DNA of 64,000 nt from an uncultured Collinsella sp. (GTDB taxonomy: Bacteria; Actinomycetota; Coriobacteriia; Coriobacteriales; Coriobacteriaceae). Shown here piece after piece: positions 41,528-50,411 of the stretch. Every line of letters starts with the position of its first letter. Position 1 is the stretch's first letter. The stretch lies in NCBI GenBank assembly GCA_958349325.1, contig CATWCP010000002.1:51371-115370 (forward strand), read 5' to 3'. Made by a program: the position numbers and the translations under genes. Below the pieces are notes generated by a model that worked only from the letters and a program-made list of their open reading frames with translations, was not told the origin of the DNA and ran no database searches.

Positions 41528-43837
41528 ATGGCATTGACCCCCAACGAGGCATATGCGGCCAAGCAGCCGTTTTTGGACAAGGAGACGCTCGAGCATATCG
41601 TCGAGCAGTTCCCCACGCCGTTTCATCTATATGACGAGGCGGGCATCCGCCGCAACATGCAAGAGGTGCGCGATGCCTTTGCATGGAACCCGGGCTTTAA
41701 GGAATACTTTGCCGTCAAGGCCAATCCCAACCCGGCGCTCATTTCCATTCTCAACGAATACGGCTGCGGCTGCGATTGTTCAAGCTACACCGAGCTCATG
41801 ATCGCCCGCTCGCTGGGCATCACGGGACACGACATCATGTTCTCGTCCAACGACACGCCGGCAGCGGACTTTGAGCTCGCCGACAAACTGGGCGCCATCG
41901 TCAACTTTGACGACATCAGCCACATCGAGTTCTTTGAGCGCGTAGCGGGGCCCATCCCTAAGACGGTCAGTTGCCGCTTTAATCCGGGCGGCCTGTTCCA
42001 GCTCTCCAATGGCATCATGGATAACCCCGGCGACTCCAAATACGGCATGACCACCGAGCAGCTCTTCGAGGCCTTCCGCACGCTCAAGGCCAAGGGCGCT
42101 GAAAACTTTGGCATCCACGCATTCCTTGCCAGCAACACCGTCACCAACGACTATTACCCCAAGCTTGCGCGTATCCTCTTTGAGCTTGCCGTGCGCCTGG
42201 AGCGCGAGACCGGCGCGCATGTCGCCTTCATCAATCTGTCCGGCGGCGTCGGCATCCCCTATCTGCCCGAGCAGCAGGCCAACGACATTCACGCCATCGG
42301 CGAGGGGGTGCACGCGGCATACGACGAGATCCTGGTTCCCGCCGGCATGGGCGATGTGGCCATCTGCACCGAGATGGGCCGCTTTATGATGGGGCCCTAT
42401 GGGTGCCTGGTCACCAAGGCCATCCACGAGAAGCAGATCTACAAGGACTATATCGGCGTGGACGCCAGTGCCGTCGACCTCATTCGTCCCGCCATGTATG
42501 GCGCTTACCACCACATCACGGTGATGGGTCAGCCGGACGGTCCCGATAAAACCGCAGCCCCCGTCACGAACACCTATGACATCACGGGCAATCTATGCGA
42601 GAACAATGACAAGTTCGCCATCGACCGCGAGCTGCCGCATATCGACATGGGCGATGTGCTCGTGATTCACGACACCGGCGCGCATGGCTACTCCATGGGC
42701 TACAACTACAACGGCCGTCTGCGCTCCGCCGAGGTCCTGCTGCGCCCCGATGGCTCGGCAGACCTCATCCGCCGCGCCGAGCGCCCGGGCGATTACTTTG
42801 CCACGCTCGACGTGCTGCCGTGCGGCCGAGAGCCGCTGGCCAAGTCGCGCGCCGAAAGTGCCCGCCGTCGCGCCGAAGACGAGCGCCTGGCAGTCGCAGC
42901 TCAATGGAACAAACGCATCCAGATCGCGGAGGCGAAGGAGAAGAACATGGACATCCGCAATCTCGAGGGCTCAATCGTCGCCCTGGTTACGCCGTTTAAA
43001 AAGGACGGCAGTGTCGACTTTGACGCGCTCGAGCGCCTTATCGATTTCCACTTGCAAAATGGCACCGACGCCATTCTCACCCTGGGCACCACCGGCGAGA
43101 GCGCCACGATGACCGATGACGAGGACAACTCCGTCGTCGCCGCCGTGGTCAAGCATGTTGCAGGACGCGTCCCCGTCATCGCCGGCTCAGGCTCCAACTC
43201 CACGCAGACCATGCTCACCAAGTCGCTTACTTACCAGGGCTTGGGAGCCGACGGCCTGCTGCTCATTACCCCCTACTACAACAAGTCCAACGAAGAGGGT
43301 ATCTATCAGCACTTTAAGACCGTCGCCGATGCCGTTGACATCCCCTGCATCCTGTACAACATCCCCGGCCGCTGCGGCTGCGGTATCAGCGAGCGCAACG
43401 TAGAGCGCCTAGCCGCGCACCCCAACATCATGGGCATCAAGGAGGCCTCGGGCAACGTCGCCTACGCGGCCAAGATCGCCCACCTGCTGTCCGACGATTT
43501 CCGCATGTACTCGGGCGAGGATGCACTCACCGTGCCGCTCATGAGCCTGGGCGCTTCGGGCACCATCAGTGTGTGGGCCGACGTGCAGCCGCAGCTTGTA
43601 CACGACATGTGCCGCGCTTATCTGGACGGCGACGTAGCACGCGCCCGCGATATCCAGATTGCCGGCCAGCCGCTCATCAACGCCCTCTTTAGCGAGGTCA
43701 ACCCCATCCCCGTCAAGGAAGCGCTCGCCCAGATGGGCATGATCGAGGCAAACTACCGTATGCCGCTGTGCCCCATGGCAGACGACACGCGAGCCGCACT
43801 TACCGATGCTCTGAAGGGAGCTGGTCTGCTTGATTAA
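41528..43837 (+). CDS. lysA-dapA: Diaminopimelate decarboxylase-DapA fusion
   Basis: One uninterrupted 769-residue frame carries two enzymes. Residues 1-about 455 are LysA (meso-diaminopimelate to lysine), with the PLP lysine Lys64 in FAVKANPN, CSSYTEL, SGGVGIPY and CTEMGRFM. A charged helical linker follows (about 435-473). Residues 474-769 are 4-hydroxy-tetrahydrodipicolinate synthase, with GTTGESATM, LYNIPGRCG and Schiff-base Lys638 in GIKEASGN. At 42947 an ATG with AAGGAG 6-7 bases upstream begins a normal DapA (296 residues), so free DapA may also be made. The LysA start has a weak GGGA. Confidence 0.9.
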   Translation: MALTPNEAYAAKQPFLDKETLEHIVEQFPTPFHLYDEAGIRRNMQEVRDAFAWNPGFKEYFAVKANPNPALISILNEYGCGCDCSSYTELMIARSLGITGHDIMFSSNDTPAADFELADKLGAIVNFDDISHIEFFERVAGPIPKTVSCRFNPGGLFQLSNGIMDNPGDSKYGMTTEQLFEAFRTLKAKGAENFGIHAFLASNTVTNDYYPKLARILFELAVRLERETGAHVAFINLSGGVGIPYLPEQQANDIHAIGEGVHAAYDEILVPAGMGDVAICTEMGRFMMGPYGCLVTKAIHEKQIYKDYIGVDASAVDLIRPAMYGAYHHITVMGQPDGPDKTAAPVTNTYDITGNLCENNDKFAIDRELPHIDMGDVLVIHDTGAHGYSMGYNYNGRLRSAEVLLRPDGSADLIRRAERPGDYFATLDVLPCGREPLAKSRAESARRRAEDERLAVAAQWNKRIQIAEAKEKNMDIRNLEGSIVALVTPFKKDGSVDFDALERLIDFHLQNGTDAILTLGTTGESATMTDDEDNSVVAAVVKHVAGRVPVIAGSGSNSTQTMLTKSLTYQGLGADGLLLITPYYNKSNEEGIYQHFKTVADAVDIPCILYNIPGRCGCGISERNVERLAAHPNIMGIKEASGNVAYAAKIAHLLSDDFRMYSGEDALTVPLMSLGASGTISVWADVQPQLVHDMCRAYLDGDVARARDIQIAGQPLINALFSEVNPIPVKEALAQMGMIEANYRMPLCPMADDTRAALTDALKGAGLLD

Positions 43838-44570
43838 GACCGTCATTATGGGAACGGGCCGCATGGGCTCGCTCATCCGCACTACCGCCGAAGGCATTGT
43901 CGACGCCGCCGGGCAGCCCGTTTTTGATATCGTCGCCCAGATCGGTTTTGATCTGTCCGAGCTCGAGAGCGCCCCGGTAGCCGACGTCATCATCGACTTC
44001 TCGAACGTCGTGACCTTCGATGCCGTCGTCGCCTATGTCGAGCGCACGGGCGCCGCACTCGTTTCCGGAACCACGGGCTATTTACCTGAGCAGATGGACC
44101 GCCTGCGCGAGCTGGGCCAGAATGCCCGTGTCATGCACTCGGGCAACTACTCTATCGGCATCGCAGCCCTGCGTCATCTGGTAGCACAGGCCACACGCGA
44201 GCTGCCCGGCTTCGACTGCGAGATCGTCGAGACGCACCACAACCAAAAGGTCGACGCCCCCAGCGGCACTGCCAAGCTACTGCTCGATGCCGTCGTCGAA
44301 GCCGAGTCCGAGACAGGCTACCACCCCGTCTATGGCCGCGGGGGCATGTGCGGCGCGCGTAACCCCAAGGAGATCGGCATGCACTCGCTGCGCGGCGGCA
44401 CCGTAGCTGGCGTACACGAGGTGGGTTTCTTTGGCCAGGACGAGGAGGTCACGCTCACCCACCGCGCCACAAGCCGCCAGATCTTCGTCAACGGCGCCCT
44501 GGCCGCCGCCCAGAAGCTCGTCACCCGCGACCCCGGCTTCTACACCTTCGACCAGGTCATGTTTGCCTAA
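43830..44570 (+). CDS. dapB: 4-hydroxy-tetrahydrodipicolinate reductase
   Basis: This NAD(P)H-dependent enzyme makes tetrahydrodipicolinate. The N-terminal Rossmann motif is MGTGRMG, SGTTGY lies near residue 75-80, the active-site ETHHNQKVDAPSGTA is in the centre, and HRATSRQIFVNGA is at the C-terminus. The length of 246 is standard. The start is TTG 43830, overlapping the DapA stop by 8 bases, with AGGGAG upstream; the frame has no ATG before the Rossmann motif. Confidence 0.93.
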   Translation: MIKTVIMGTGRMGSLIRTTAEGIVDAAGQPVFDIVAQIGFDLSELESAPVADVIIDFSNVVTFDAVVAYVERTGAALVSGTTGYLPEQMDRLRELGQNARVMHSGNYSIGIAALRHLVAQATRELPGFDCEIVETHHNQKVDAPSGTAKLLLDAVVEAESETGYHPVYGRGGMCGARNPKEIGMHSLRGGTVAGVHEVGFFGQDEEVTLTHRATSRQIFVNGALAAAQKLVTRDPGFYTFDQVMFA

Positions 44571-44609
44571 CCAGGTATCAACCGTATCCACGCAAAGGAG
44601 AAACAGCAT

Positions 44610-45329
44610 ATGAGCAACGCAGCCGAGATGGATGCGCAGGAGATTATCAACTACATCGCCACCGCGCCCAAAAAGACGCCCGTCAAGCTGTACGTGCGCG
44701 AGAAGCCGGGCATGAAGGTTGCCTGGGGCGACGCACATGTCTACGGCGGTCGTCGTGGCAAGACCGTCTTTGGCGACTGGGATGAGCTTAAGGCCATCCT
44801 GGACGCCAACGCCGACTCCATCGATTACTACGACGTTGAAAACGATTGCCGCAACTCCGCCGTGCCCATGCTCGACCTTAAGGGCATCAACGCCCGCATC
44901 GAGCCGGGCGCGATCATCCGCGACCGCGTCGAGATTGGCGACCGTGCCGTCATCATGATGGGCGCCATCATCAACATCGGCTCCGTTATCGGCGAGGGTT
45001 CCATGATCGATATGGGCGCCGTGCTGGGCGGTCGCGCCACCGTGGGTAAGAACTGCCACATCGGCGCCGGCACCGTGTTGGCGGGCGTCGTGGAGCCCGC
45101 CAGCGCCACGCCCGTCATCGTCGAGGACGATGTCATGATCGGCGCCAACGCCGTGGTCTTGGAGGGCGTGCGCGTGGGCAAGGGCGCCGTCGTGGCTGCC
45201 GGTGCCGTGTGCGTCGAGGACGTCCCCGCCGGCGCCGTCGTGGCCGGCGTTCCCGCCCGCGTCATCAAGATGCGCGACGAGAAGACCGACAGCAAGACCG
45301 GCCTCGAGGAAGGCCTGCGCCAGCTGTAG
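44610..45329 (+). CDS. dapH: Tetrahydrodipicolinate N-acetyltransferase
   Basis: This 239-residue left-handed beta-helix acyltransferase transfers acetyl from acetyl-CoA to tetrahydrodipicolinate. The hexapeptide repeat region runs from about residue 90 to 205 (IEPGAIIRDRVEIGDRAV, IGEGSMIDMGAVLGG). DapH-type features NACGxx and GAGTVLAGVVEPASATPV support acetyl rather than succinyl specificity. AAAGGAG precedes the ATG. It ends the lysine operon. Confidence 0.9.
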   Translation: MSNAAEMDAQEIINYIATAPKKTPVKLYVREKPGMKVAWGDAHVYGGRRGKTVFGDWDELKAILDANADSIDYYDVENDCRNSAVPMLDLKGINARIEPGAIIRDRVEIGDRAVIMMGAIINIGSVIGEGSMIDMGAVLGGRATVGKNCHIGAGTVLAGVVEPASATPVIVEDDVMIGANAVVLEGVRVGKGAVVAAGAVCVEDVPAGAVVAGVPARVIKMRDEKTDSKTGLEEGLRQL

Positions 45330-45331
45330 AA

Positions 45332-45480
45332 GTTACGCGGTTTTGACAAACCGCGTAACGGCTCGACGCTGCAAACGCCCCTAAGCGGCAATCTGACGTT
45401 CAATCGTCGGGCATGACCAGAAGGTCAATGCCCTCCTCTTTCACGTCACCTTGCTCGCCTAGGGGCGTTTTCGCTGACGT
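45332..45480 (-). ncRNA. Structured RNA-like element F1, copy 2
   Basis: Read on the minus strand, this 149-nt element has an outer stem AACGCCCCTAGGCG with CGCTTAGGGGCGTT, an inner stem GACGT/ACGTC, the fixed loop GAAAGAGGA facing GACGATTGA, an apical hairpin GGGCATTGACC/GGTCATGCCC, the linker GCAGCGTCGAG and a terminal hairpin GTTACGCGG/CCGCGTAAC. The stems differ from copy 1 (266-412) at paired positions while loops are kept. It sits beyond a terminator, downstream of the nucleoid-protein gene. No protein is encoded. Confidence 0.7.
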
Positions 45481-45515
45481 ATGCTCAACCTGCAACGTAA
45501 TTCAGCCCCAAGCAA

Positions 45516-45555
45516 CAAAGGTCGAAGTCCCGAAGGGCTTCGACCTTTGTTTTTC
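45516..45555. terminator. Bidirectional terminator after dapH operon
   Basis: CAAAGGTCGAAG pairs with CTTCGACCTTTG around a GGGCTT-like inner stem. On the plus strand GTTTTTC follows. It lies between the convergent dapH and nucleoid-associated-protein genes. Confidence 0.7.
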
Positions 45556-45573
45556 AGCAGCGTCCAGCGCAGC

Positions 45574-46578
45574 TTATCGATTCTCAATTGACCCGATGTT
45601 TTTGAGCTCGATGGAAATGAGGCCGTTGGGCTCGTTGACGAACTCAATGTACTCGGAGTTCGAACCCATCTCGGCCGGGAAGCTGATCTCGATACCTGTG
45701 TCGGTACGGATCTTATGATTGCGCACCGCCGCGCGTTCGACCTGCTTGCGCTCCACGGGCACACGCTCAGGCACCTTCTCTTCGGTCAGCGCCGCACGCA
45801 CGCTCTCCTTGATAGCCGGCTCGTCCTCAAAGACCTCATCGACGATATCCCAAGGCGGCAGCTCTTCGTCGTCTTCAACCTTCTCGGCAACGGCGGCTTT
45901 GACCTTGGCGAGCGCTACGGCCGTGTTGGCGCCGTGCTCTTCAGCGACCTCCTCGACCACACGCGTCACGGTGTCGATGACCTCCTTGCCCGATACGCCC
46001 GTGTCGCACTGCAGCAGGCCATCGGGGATAAGCATACGGTCCTCGCCGGCAATCTTGCGCTTCTTGTCCACGTAGCCGATCTCCATGGTACTCGCGCGCA
46101 CGATGGCATAGCTCGGCACCTTTTGTGAGGGGTTCGGCAGAATGGCATAGTGGCGCGCGATATCGTTGCGCACCTCCCCCTCCTCGCGGCCCACTTCGTG
46201 CATAAAAGCCTGCTTGGAGCCCAGCAGCATCACGGCAAACCAGCGGGCATCCTCATCGTCGTCAAAATCGGCAACCAGCACGTCGGTGGACTCGGCTTTC
46301 TCAGCCTTGGTGAGTTCGGAGGAAATAAACTCCGCAATCTGCTGCGACAGGTCCACGAACTCGCGCTCACCAAAGAAATAGCCCTTGAGCTCACCGCCAA
46401 ACGCAGAGTTCTCGGCAAACGTGGCGCGCTTGTTATCGGCCGAAGTGCGCGCGCGACGCAGATGTGTGGTCACGAAGTTGCGGACGGTACGGCTCTCGAT
46501 ATCGAGCTCGCGCTGGCTCATGACGTTGACGGCAGAGTCAAAGTCCAGGATATGCAGAATCGCGTGATTGATTTTCAT
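45574..46578 (-). CDS. Nucleoid-associated protein (NdpA/YejK family)
   Basis: This 334-residue protein matches the 37-kDa nucleoid-associated protein family. KINHAILHILDF is at the N-terminus, FADLSQQIAEFI-like segments lie near residue 80-90, and GYVDKKRKIAGEDRMLIP around 175. The C-terminal third contains an acidic insert (about 245-280). Members bind DNA or nucleoid, but their role is unclear. ATG 46578 has GGAA about 8 bases upstream. Confidence 0.78.
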   Translation of the reverse strand: MKINHAILHILDFDSAVNVMSQRELDIESRTVRNFVTTHLRRARTSADNKRATFAENSAFGGELKGYFFGEREFVDLSQQIAEFISSELTKAEKAESTDVLVADFDDDEDARWFAVMLLGSKQAFMHEVGREEGEVRNDIARHYAILPNPSQKVPSYAIVRASTMEIGYVDKKRKIAGEDRMLIPDGLLQCDTGVSGKEVIDTVTRVVEEVAEEHGANTAVALAKVKAAVAEKVEDDEELPPWDIVDEVFEDEPAIKESVRAALTEEKVPERVPVERKQVERAAVRNHKIRTDTGIEISFPAEMGSNSEYIEFVNEPNGLISIELKNIGSIENR

Positions 46579-46653
46579 ATACGGCATTCCGTTCTAGATT
46601 GATTTCGGCACGAATCAGTATAGCGGTCGAGCCCGCCCCAGGCGCATCGAAGA

Positions 46654-46686
46654 TTGGTGCATCGGGGATAGGTTGCTTTGCACCAA
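46654..46686 (+). repeat. TTGGTGCAAAG hairpin repeat, copy B
   Basis: TTGGTGCATCGGGGATAGG then TTGCTTTGCACCAA is a degenerate copy of the 33-base repeat. It abuts the 3' end of the DUF2974 gene (46690), whose 5' flank carries copy C. Confidence 0.6.
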
Positions 46687-46689
46687 TGG

Positions 46690-47850
46690 TTAGCGCAGGA
46701 GCTCGGACTGCCAAGCCTCGAGCTGTTCTGCCAGGCTCTTACCACTAGAAGGCACGCTGAACTCTGGACGTTTGGGCAGCAGCGCACACTTAAGAATCGC
46801 GACGATGGTCTGCGAGACAAAGCGTCGCGTATCCTTGTCGAAGCCTTGCGCAGCCTGGAGCATCACGGGCAGGCTCTCGCGCAGATTCCCAGCGATATCC
46901 GCAAACCGCTCAGCACCCGTAGCCTCAAACACGGAGAACAACGCATCTACAAAACGCTCGCGTTCGCTAGGCGACACTGCAAGCAGCATCTCGCGAATGG
47001 AACCATCAACGTATCGAGCACCGGCAGACAGGCGCTCACAGTACACGAAGTCGTGACCATCAACCACCCAGCTAAAGGGATTGTGCTGCAGCAGGCTGAA
47101 CTCGGTGCTCTCAACGATGGCATAGTCCTCCTGTGTCTCGAACATCATGCCAAAGATCGACGACCGAGGTAGCGTCTTGTCGATTCGACCGGAAAGATCG
47201 GCAAAGGCGTTGCCGTTCAGAAACTCCTCGACGAAGCCCGGACCATCATGGGAATACGCCCGTTCGATTCGCTCACGGGCAACATCGGAGCACATCGCTG
47301 CACCGTACACCGCAAGGTTTCCACCCTTGGAATGACCCCCGCACAAAAGCGGCCCACCAATCGCATCCGCCGCCTCGTCCACATAACATGCCGCGGATTC
47401 CTGGGCCGGCACAGGACACCGGAACGCCATGTTAAAGTCTTCTTTCCAGCCCACAATCGTACTATCGGTCCCCCGGAAGGCAAGATAGCTAAACCCCGCC
47501 GGAAATCGGAACGTCATGGCCGCAAACTGCTCCGTCGTCTCGGCATCACTTACGGTACGATAGCCGCAAACACGAACGCCACGGTAGCGAGGACTTGCTG
47601 CCACAGCATCCAACAAGGCACGGCTCCCCTCCGGATCCCATAGGTCGCCAATCATGTCTTGGTAGCACTCGGCGCGCAGCAGCTCACGCACGTCCAGTCC
47701 CTGCCAGCCGGTAAGCTCCGACATATCCCCCGGCAAACGCAGATATGACAGCCATGCAAACACCAGGCTATCCACCGCGCAGAACGGCCGCTCCTCAAAC
47801 GGATCAAACGCCGTCTGGGCATAGGTCAAAAAATTAGGCGAATCCGGCAT
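46690..47850 (-). CDS. DUF2974 (Mbeg1-like) alpha/beta hydrolase
   Basis: This 386-residue cytosolic protein has an alpha/beta-hydrolase core. The nucleophilic elbow is GGHSKGGNLAVYGA, with Ser in GHSKGG near residue 195. FAVDSL-like N-terminal and FRGTDSTIVGWKEDFNMAF segments match DUF2974. The substrate is unknown. GGGAGGACC precedes the ATG. The gene is bracketed by two copies of the TTGGTGCAAAG repeat, and no transposase is visible. Confidence 0.8.
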   Translation of the reverse strand: MPDSPNFLTYAQTAFDPFEERPFCAVDSLVFAWLSYLRLPGDMSELTGWQGLDVRELLRAECYQDMIGDLWDPEGSRALLDAVAASPRYRGVRVCGYRTVSDAETTEQFAAMTFRFPAGFSYLAFRGTDSTIVGWKEDFNMAFRCPVPAQESAACYVDEAADAIGGPLLCGGHSKGGNLAVYGAAMCSDVARERIERAYSHDGPGFVEEFLNGNAFADLSGRIDKTLPRSSIFGMMFETQEDYAIVESTEFSLLQHNPFSWVVDGHDFVYCERLSAGARYVDGSIREMLLAVSPSERERFVDALFSVFEATGAERFADIAGNLRESLPVMLQAAQGFDKDTRRFVSQTIVAILKCALLPKRPEFSVPSSGKSLAEQLEAWQSELLR

Positions 47851-47880
47851 GGTCCTCCCATCAACTATGGTGCATTGGGA

Positions 47881-47912
47881 TGGTGCAATGGGGTCAGGTT
47901 ACTTTGCACCAA
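47881..47912 (+). repeat. TTGGTGCAAAG hairpin repeat, copy C
   Basis: TGGTGCAATGGGGTCAGG then TTACTTTGCACCAA matches copy A closely. A partial TGGTGCATTGGG lies immediately before it. It separates ldh from the DUF2974 gene. Confidence 0.6.
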
Positions 47913-47914
47913 AA

Positions 47915-47948
47915 AGGCGCCCGGGCCGTGTGAGCCCGGGCGCCTTCA
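47915..47948 (-). terminator. Intrinsic terminator after ldh
   Basis: GGCGCCCGGGC pairs exactly with GCCCGGGCGCC around 7 bases. On the minus strand it ends in TTTTTGG. Confidence 0.85.
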
Positions 47949-47977
47949 TTGTAGCTTTTCGCTCTAGCGAGCTTGAT

Positions 47978-48928
47978 TTAGCAGGAGAAATCGACGCTGT
48001 CGATGATGTCCTTGAGGGCCTTTGCAGAGACGGTGAGCTCATGCTGCTCGTCATCGTTCAGCGGCACGGGGACGCGGCAGACAACGCCGTCGCGGCCAAC
48101 GACGGTCGGCATGGAGATGGCAAGATCGGACAGGCCATACTCGCCCACCATGAGCGAGGAGACAGGCAGAACGGTCTGCTCATCGCGCATAACGGCGGTG
48201 CAGATGCGCTTGACGGCCATGGCGACGCCATAGTAGGTGGCGTGCTTCTTCTCGATGATGGTGTAGGCGGAGTTCTTGACGTCCTCAGCGATGCGCTTCT
48301 CGGCGGTCTCATGCTCCAGGTGACCGTGAAGCTCGCAGAAGGTGTTCAGCGGAACGCCAGCAACCTGAGCGCTGGACCAAGCGACAAACTCGGAGTCGCC
48401 GTGCTCACCCATGACATAGGCCTGGACATCACGCGGGTCAACCTCGACGTGGGCACCAAGCATCTGCTGCAGACGGCCAGTGTCGAGCACGGTGCCGGAG
48501 CCGATAACATGGCCCTCGGGCAGGCCGGACATCTTGATGGCAGCATAGGTCAGAACATCAACCGGGTTGGAGACGATTAGCAGAATGCCGTCGAAGCCGG
48601 ACTTCTTAATCTCGGGGATAATGGACTTAAAGATGTTTACGTTCTTGTTGACCAGGTCCAGGCGGGTCTCACCGGGCTTCTGGGCAGCGCCAGCGGTGAC
48701 GACGATCATGGCGGCGTCGGCGACATCGGAATAATCGCCGGCGTAGATCTTCATCGGCTCGGCAAACGTCATGCCGTGCGCGATATCCAGGGCCTCACCC
48801 TCGGCACGGTTCTTGTCCACGTCGATGAGGACCATCTCGGAGAACAGACCACTCTGCATCAGTGCGAACGCCGAAGACGAACCGACGAAACCGCAGCCGA
48901 CAATAGCGACCTTCTTCTCGTTAACCAT
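47978..48928 (-). CDS. ldh: L-lactate dehydrogenase
   Basis: This 316-residue NAD-dependent enzyme reduces pyruvate to lactate, regenerating NAD during fermentation. It has the Rossmann motif GCGFVGSSSAFAL, NPVDVLTY, the active-site GEHGDSEF (His) and DTGRLQ. GGGAGTTTCTA precedes ATG 48928; the ORF runs to 49006. The leader contains an ACAAGCCGC/GCGGCTTGT hairpin (48952-48988). Confidence 0.93.
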   Translation of the reverse strand: MVNEKKVAIVGCGFVGSSSAFALMQSGLFSEMVLIDVDKNRAEGEALDIAHGMTFAEPMKIYAGDYSDVADAAMIVVTAGAAQKPGETRLDLVNKNVNIFKSIIPEIKKSGFDGILLIVSNPVDVLTYAAIKMSGLPEGHVIGSGTVLDTGRLQQMLGAHVEVDPRDVQAYVMGEHGDSEFVAWSSAQVAGVPLNTFCELHGHLEHETAEKRIAEDVKNSAYTIIEKKHATYYGVAMAVKRICTAVMRDEQTVLPVSSLMVGEYGLSDLAISMPTVVGRDGVVCRVPVPLNDDEQHELTVSAKALKDIIDSVDFSC

Positions 48929-49066
48929 TAGAAACTCCCATCTCTCTCCACAAACAAGCCGCCCGGGAACGACCCGAGCGGCTTGTCGTAATCCCAATAC
49001 ATCCAATCGGGACTTTGATTATGCTCCTATTCGCAGCCAAAAATCGACCGTTTACCGAAATTGTTT

Positions 49067-49088
49067 GCAGTATTCGTAAAATAACTGC
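49067..49088 (-). promoter_or_regulatory. Candidate operator upstream of ldh
   Basis: GCAGT and ACTGC form the ends of a 22-base partial inverted repeat, GCAGTATTCGT then AAAATAACTGC, between ldh and the aminotransferase gene. It is weak and does not match the consensus of the redox regulator Rex. Confidence 0.25.
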
Positions 49089-49129
49089 ACGAAATCGGTT
49101 TCGAGCTATTGACGAGCCGAAATAGCTTT

Positions 49130-50293
49130 CTAATACAGGCCCGCCTCGCGAATGGCCTCGACAGCCAAAGCGATCTGATCGGGCGGCAGGACCAGTGCCA
49201 TACGCACGTGTCCCTCGCCCGAAGGGCCAAAGCTCGCGCCCGGCGTCACCACAACGCCGGCCTTCTCCATAAGCTCCTCGCAAAACGCCATGGAATCGGT
49301 GCGACCACCGGGAAGCTTGGCCCACACAAACATAGAGCCATGCGCGTTGGGACGCTCCCAGCCCAGACCCTCAAGACCATCGCACAGGGCATCGCGGCGC
49401 TCCTGGTACTTCAGACGCTGTGCCTCGACCTCATCGCGCGGGCCATTAAGGCACGCGATGGCGGCCTTCTGGATCGGGAAGAACATGCCAAAGTCAATCT
49501 GGCTGCGCAGCTTGGCGAAGGCCGAGACCACATCCTCGCGACCGACCAAAAAGCCGATACGCGCACCGGTGACGTTAAACGACTTGGAGAGCGAGAAGAA
49601 CTCAACGCCCACCTCGAGCGCGCCGGGATACTGCAAGAAGCTGCCGCCCGGCTCGCCGTCGAACACGATGTCGGAGTATGCGTTGTCGTGAACGATGAGC
49701 AGGTCGTGCTCGCGGGCGAAAGTGATGATCTCCTCGTAGATCTCGGGCGTGCCCACCGAGCCGACCGGGTTCGCGGGCAGCGACACGATCATATACTTGG
49801 CACGATCGGCCACCTCGGGATCGATACCCGCCACATAGGGCAGGTAATTATGCTCGGCAACCAGCGGATAGTATTCGAGCTTGGCATCGGCGATCTTGGC
49901 ACCCGCCTCAAAGACCGGGTAGCACGGATCGGGAACCAGAATGGTGTCACCCGGATCGAGCAGGGCCAGGCCCAAATGGCCCACGCCCTCCTGCGTGCCG
50001 TTGCACGACTGCACCATAGACGGCGTAATGCCCGAAACGCCAAAGCGACGCTCATAGTAATCGCACACGGCTTGCTTGAGTTCGGGCAGGTCGCGCAGGG
50101 CATACTTCCACATCTCGGGATCTTGGGCTGCCTGCGTGAGCGCCTCGACCACGTGGTCGTACGGCTTAAAGTCGGGCGTGCCCACGCTCATGTTGTAAAT
50201 GGTCTTGCCCTGAGCCTTCAGCGCGAGAAGCTTGTTGTTGAGCGAGGCGAAGACCTCCGCGCCAAAGCGGTCGAGACGCTGCGATGCCTGCAT
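49130..50293 (-). CDS. PLP-dependent aminotransferase, DapL/MalY-like
   Basis: This 387-residue fold-type I PLP enzyme has Schiff-base Lys in SLSKSFNVTGARIGF, NPVG, HDNAYSDIVFDG and GHVRMALV. It resembles LL-diaminopimelate and N-acetyl-diaminopimelate aminotransferases. Since dapH of the acetylated route is present but no aminotransferase gene lies in the lysine operon, it is a candidate for that step (PatA-type). Aromatic or other substrates are also possible. ATG 50293 has GAAAGGTGG upstream. Confidence 0.78.
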   Translation of the reverse strand: MQASQRLDRFGAEVFASLNNKLLALKAQGKTIYNMSVGTPDFKPYDHVVEALTQAAQDPEMWKYALRDLPELKQAVCDYYERRFGVSGITPSMVQSCNGTQEGVGHLGLALLDPGDTILVPDPCYPVFEAGAKIADAKLEYYPLVAEHNYLPYVAGIDPEVADRAKYMIVSLPANPVGSVGTPEIYEEIITFAREHDLLIVHDNAYSDIVFDGEPGGSFLQYPGALEVGVEFFSLSKSFNVTGARIGFLVGREDVVSAFAKLRSQIDFGMFFPIQKAAIACLNGPRDEVEAQRLKYQERRDALCDGLEGLGWERPNAHGSMFVWAKLPGGRTDSMAFCEELMEKAGVVVTPGASFGPSGEGHVRMALVLPPDQIALAVEAIREAGLY

Positions 50294-50411
50294 GGTGCCA
50301 CCTTTCGATATGAAAAACGCGGCGCTCCGACAAGAGCGCCGCGCGATACGGGCCATCAGATTGCAAAAGTGTAACGCTTGCAACCCCCGTATTGGTTCAA
50401 TTTAGCCAACC

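Noticed and set aside
41528..43837. lysA-dapA fusion as a sequencing artefact
   Set aside because: Both parts are complete and in one frame with a smooth helical linker, and no frame change or odd codon use is seen at the joint. The possibility is noted in the finding but not favoured.
45413..45718. Open frame of 101 codons over F1 copy 2
   Set aside because: It crosses a structured element and a terminator and overlaps the 3' end of the nucleoid-protein gene on the other strand.
49020..49129. Rex redox-regulator site before ldh
   Set aside because: No TTGTGAnnnnnnTCACAA-like palindrome is present, only a weak GCAGT/ACTGC repeat.
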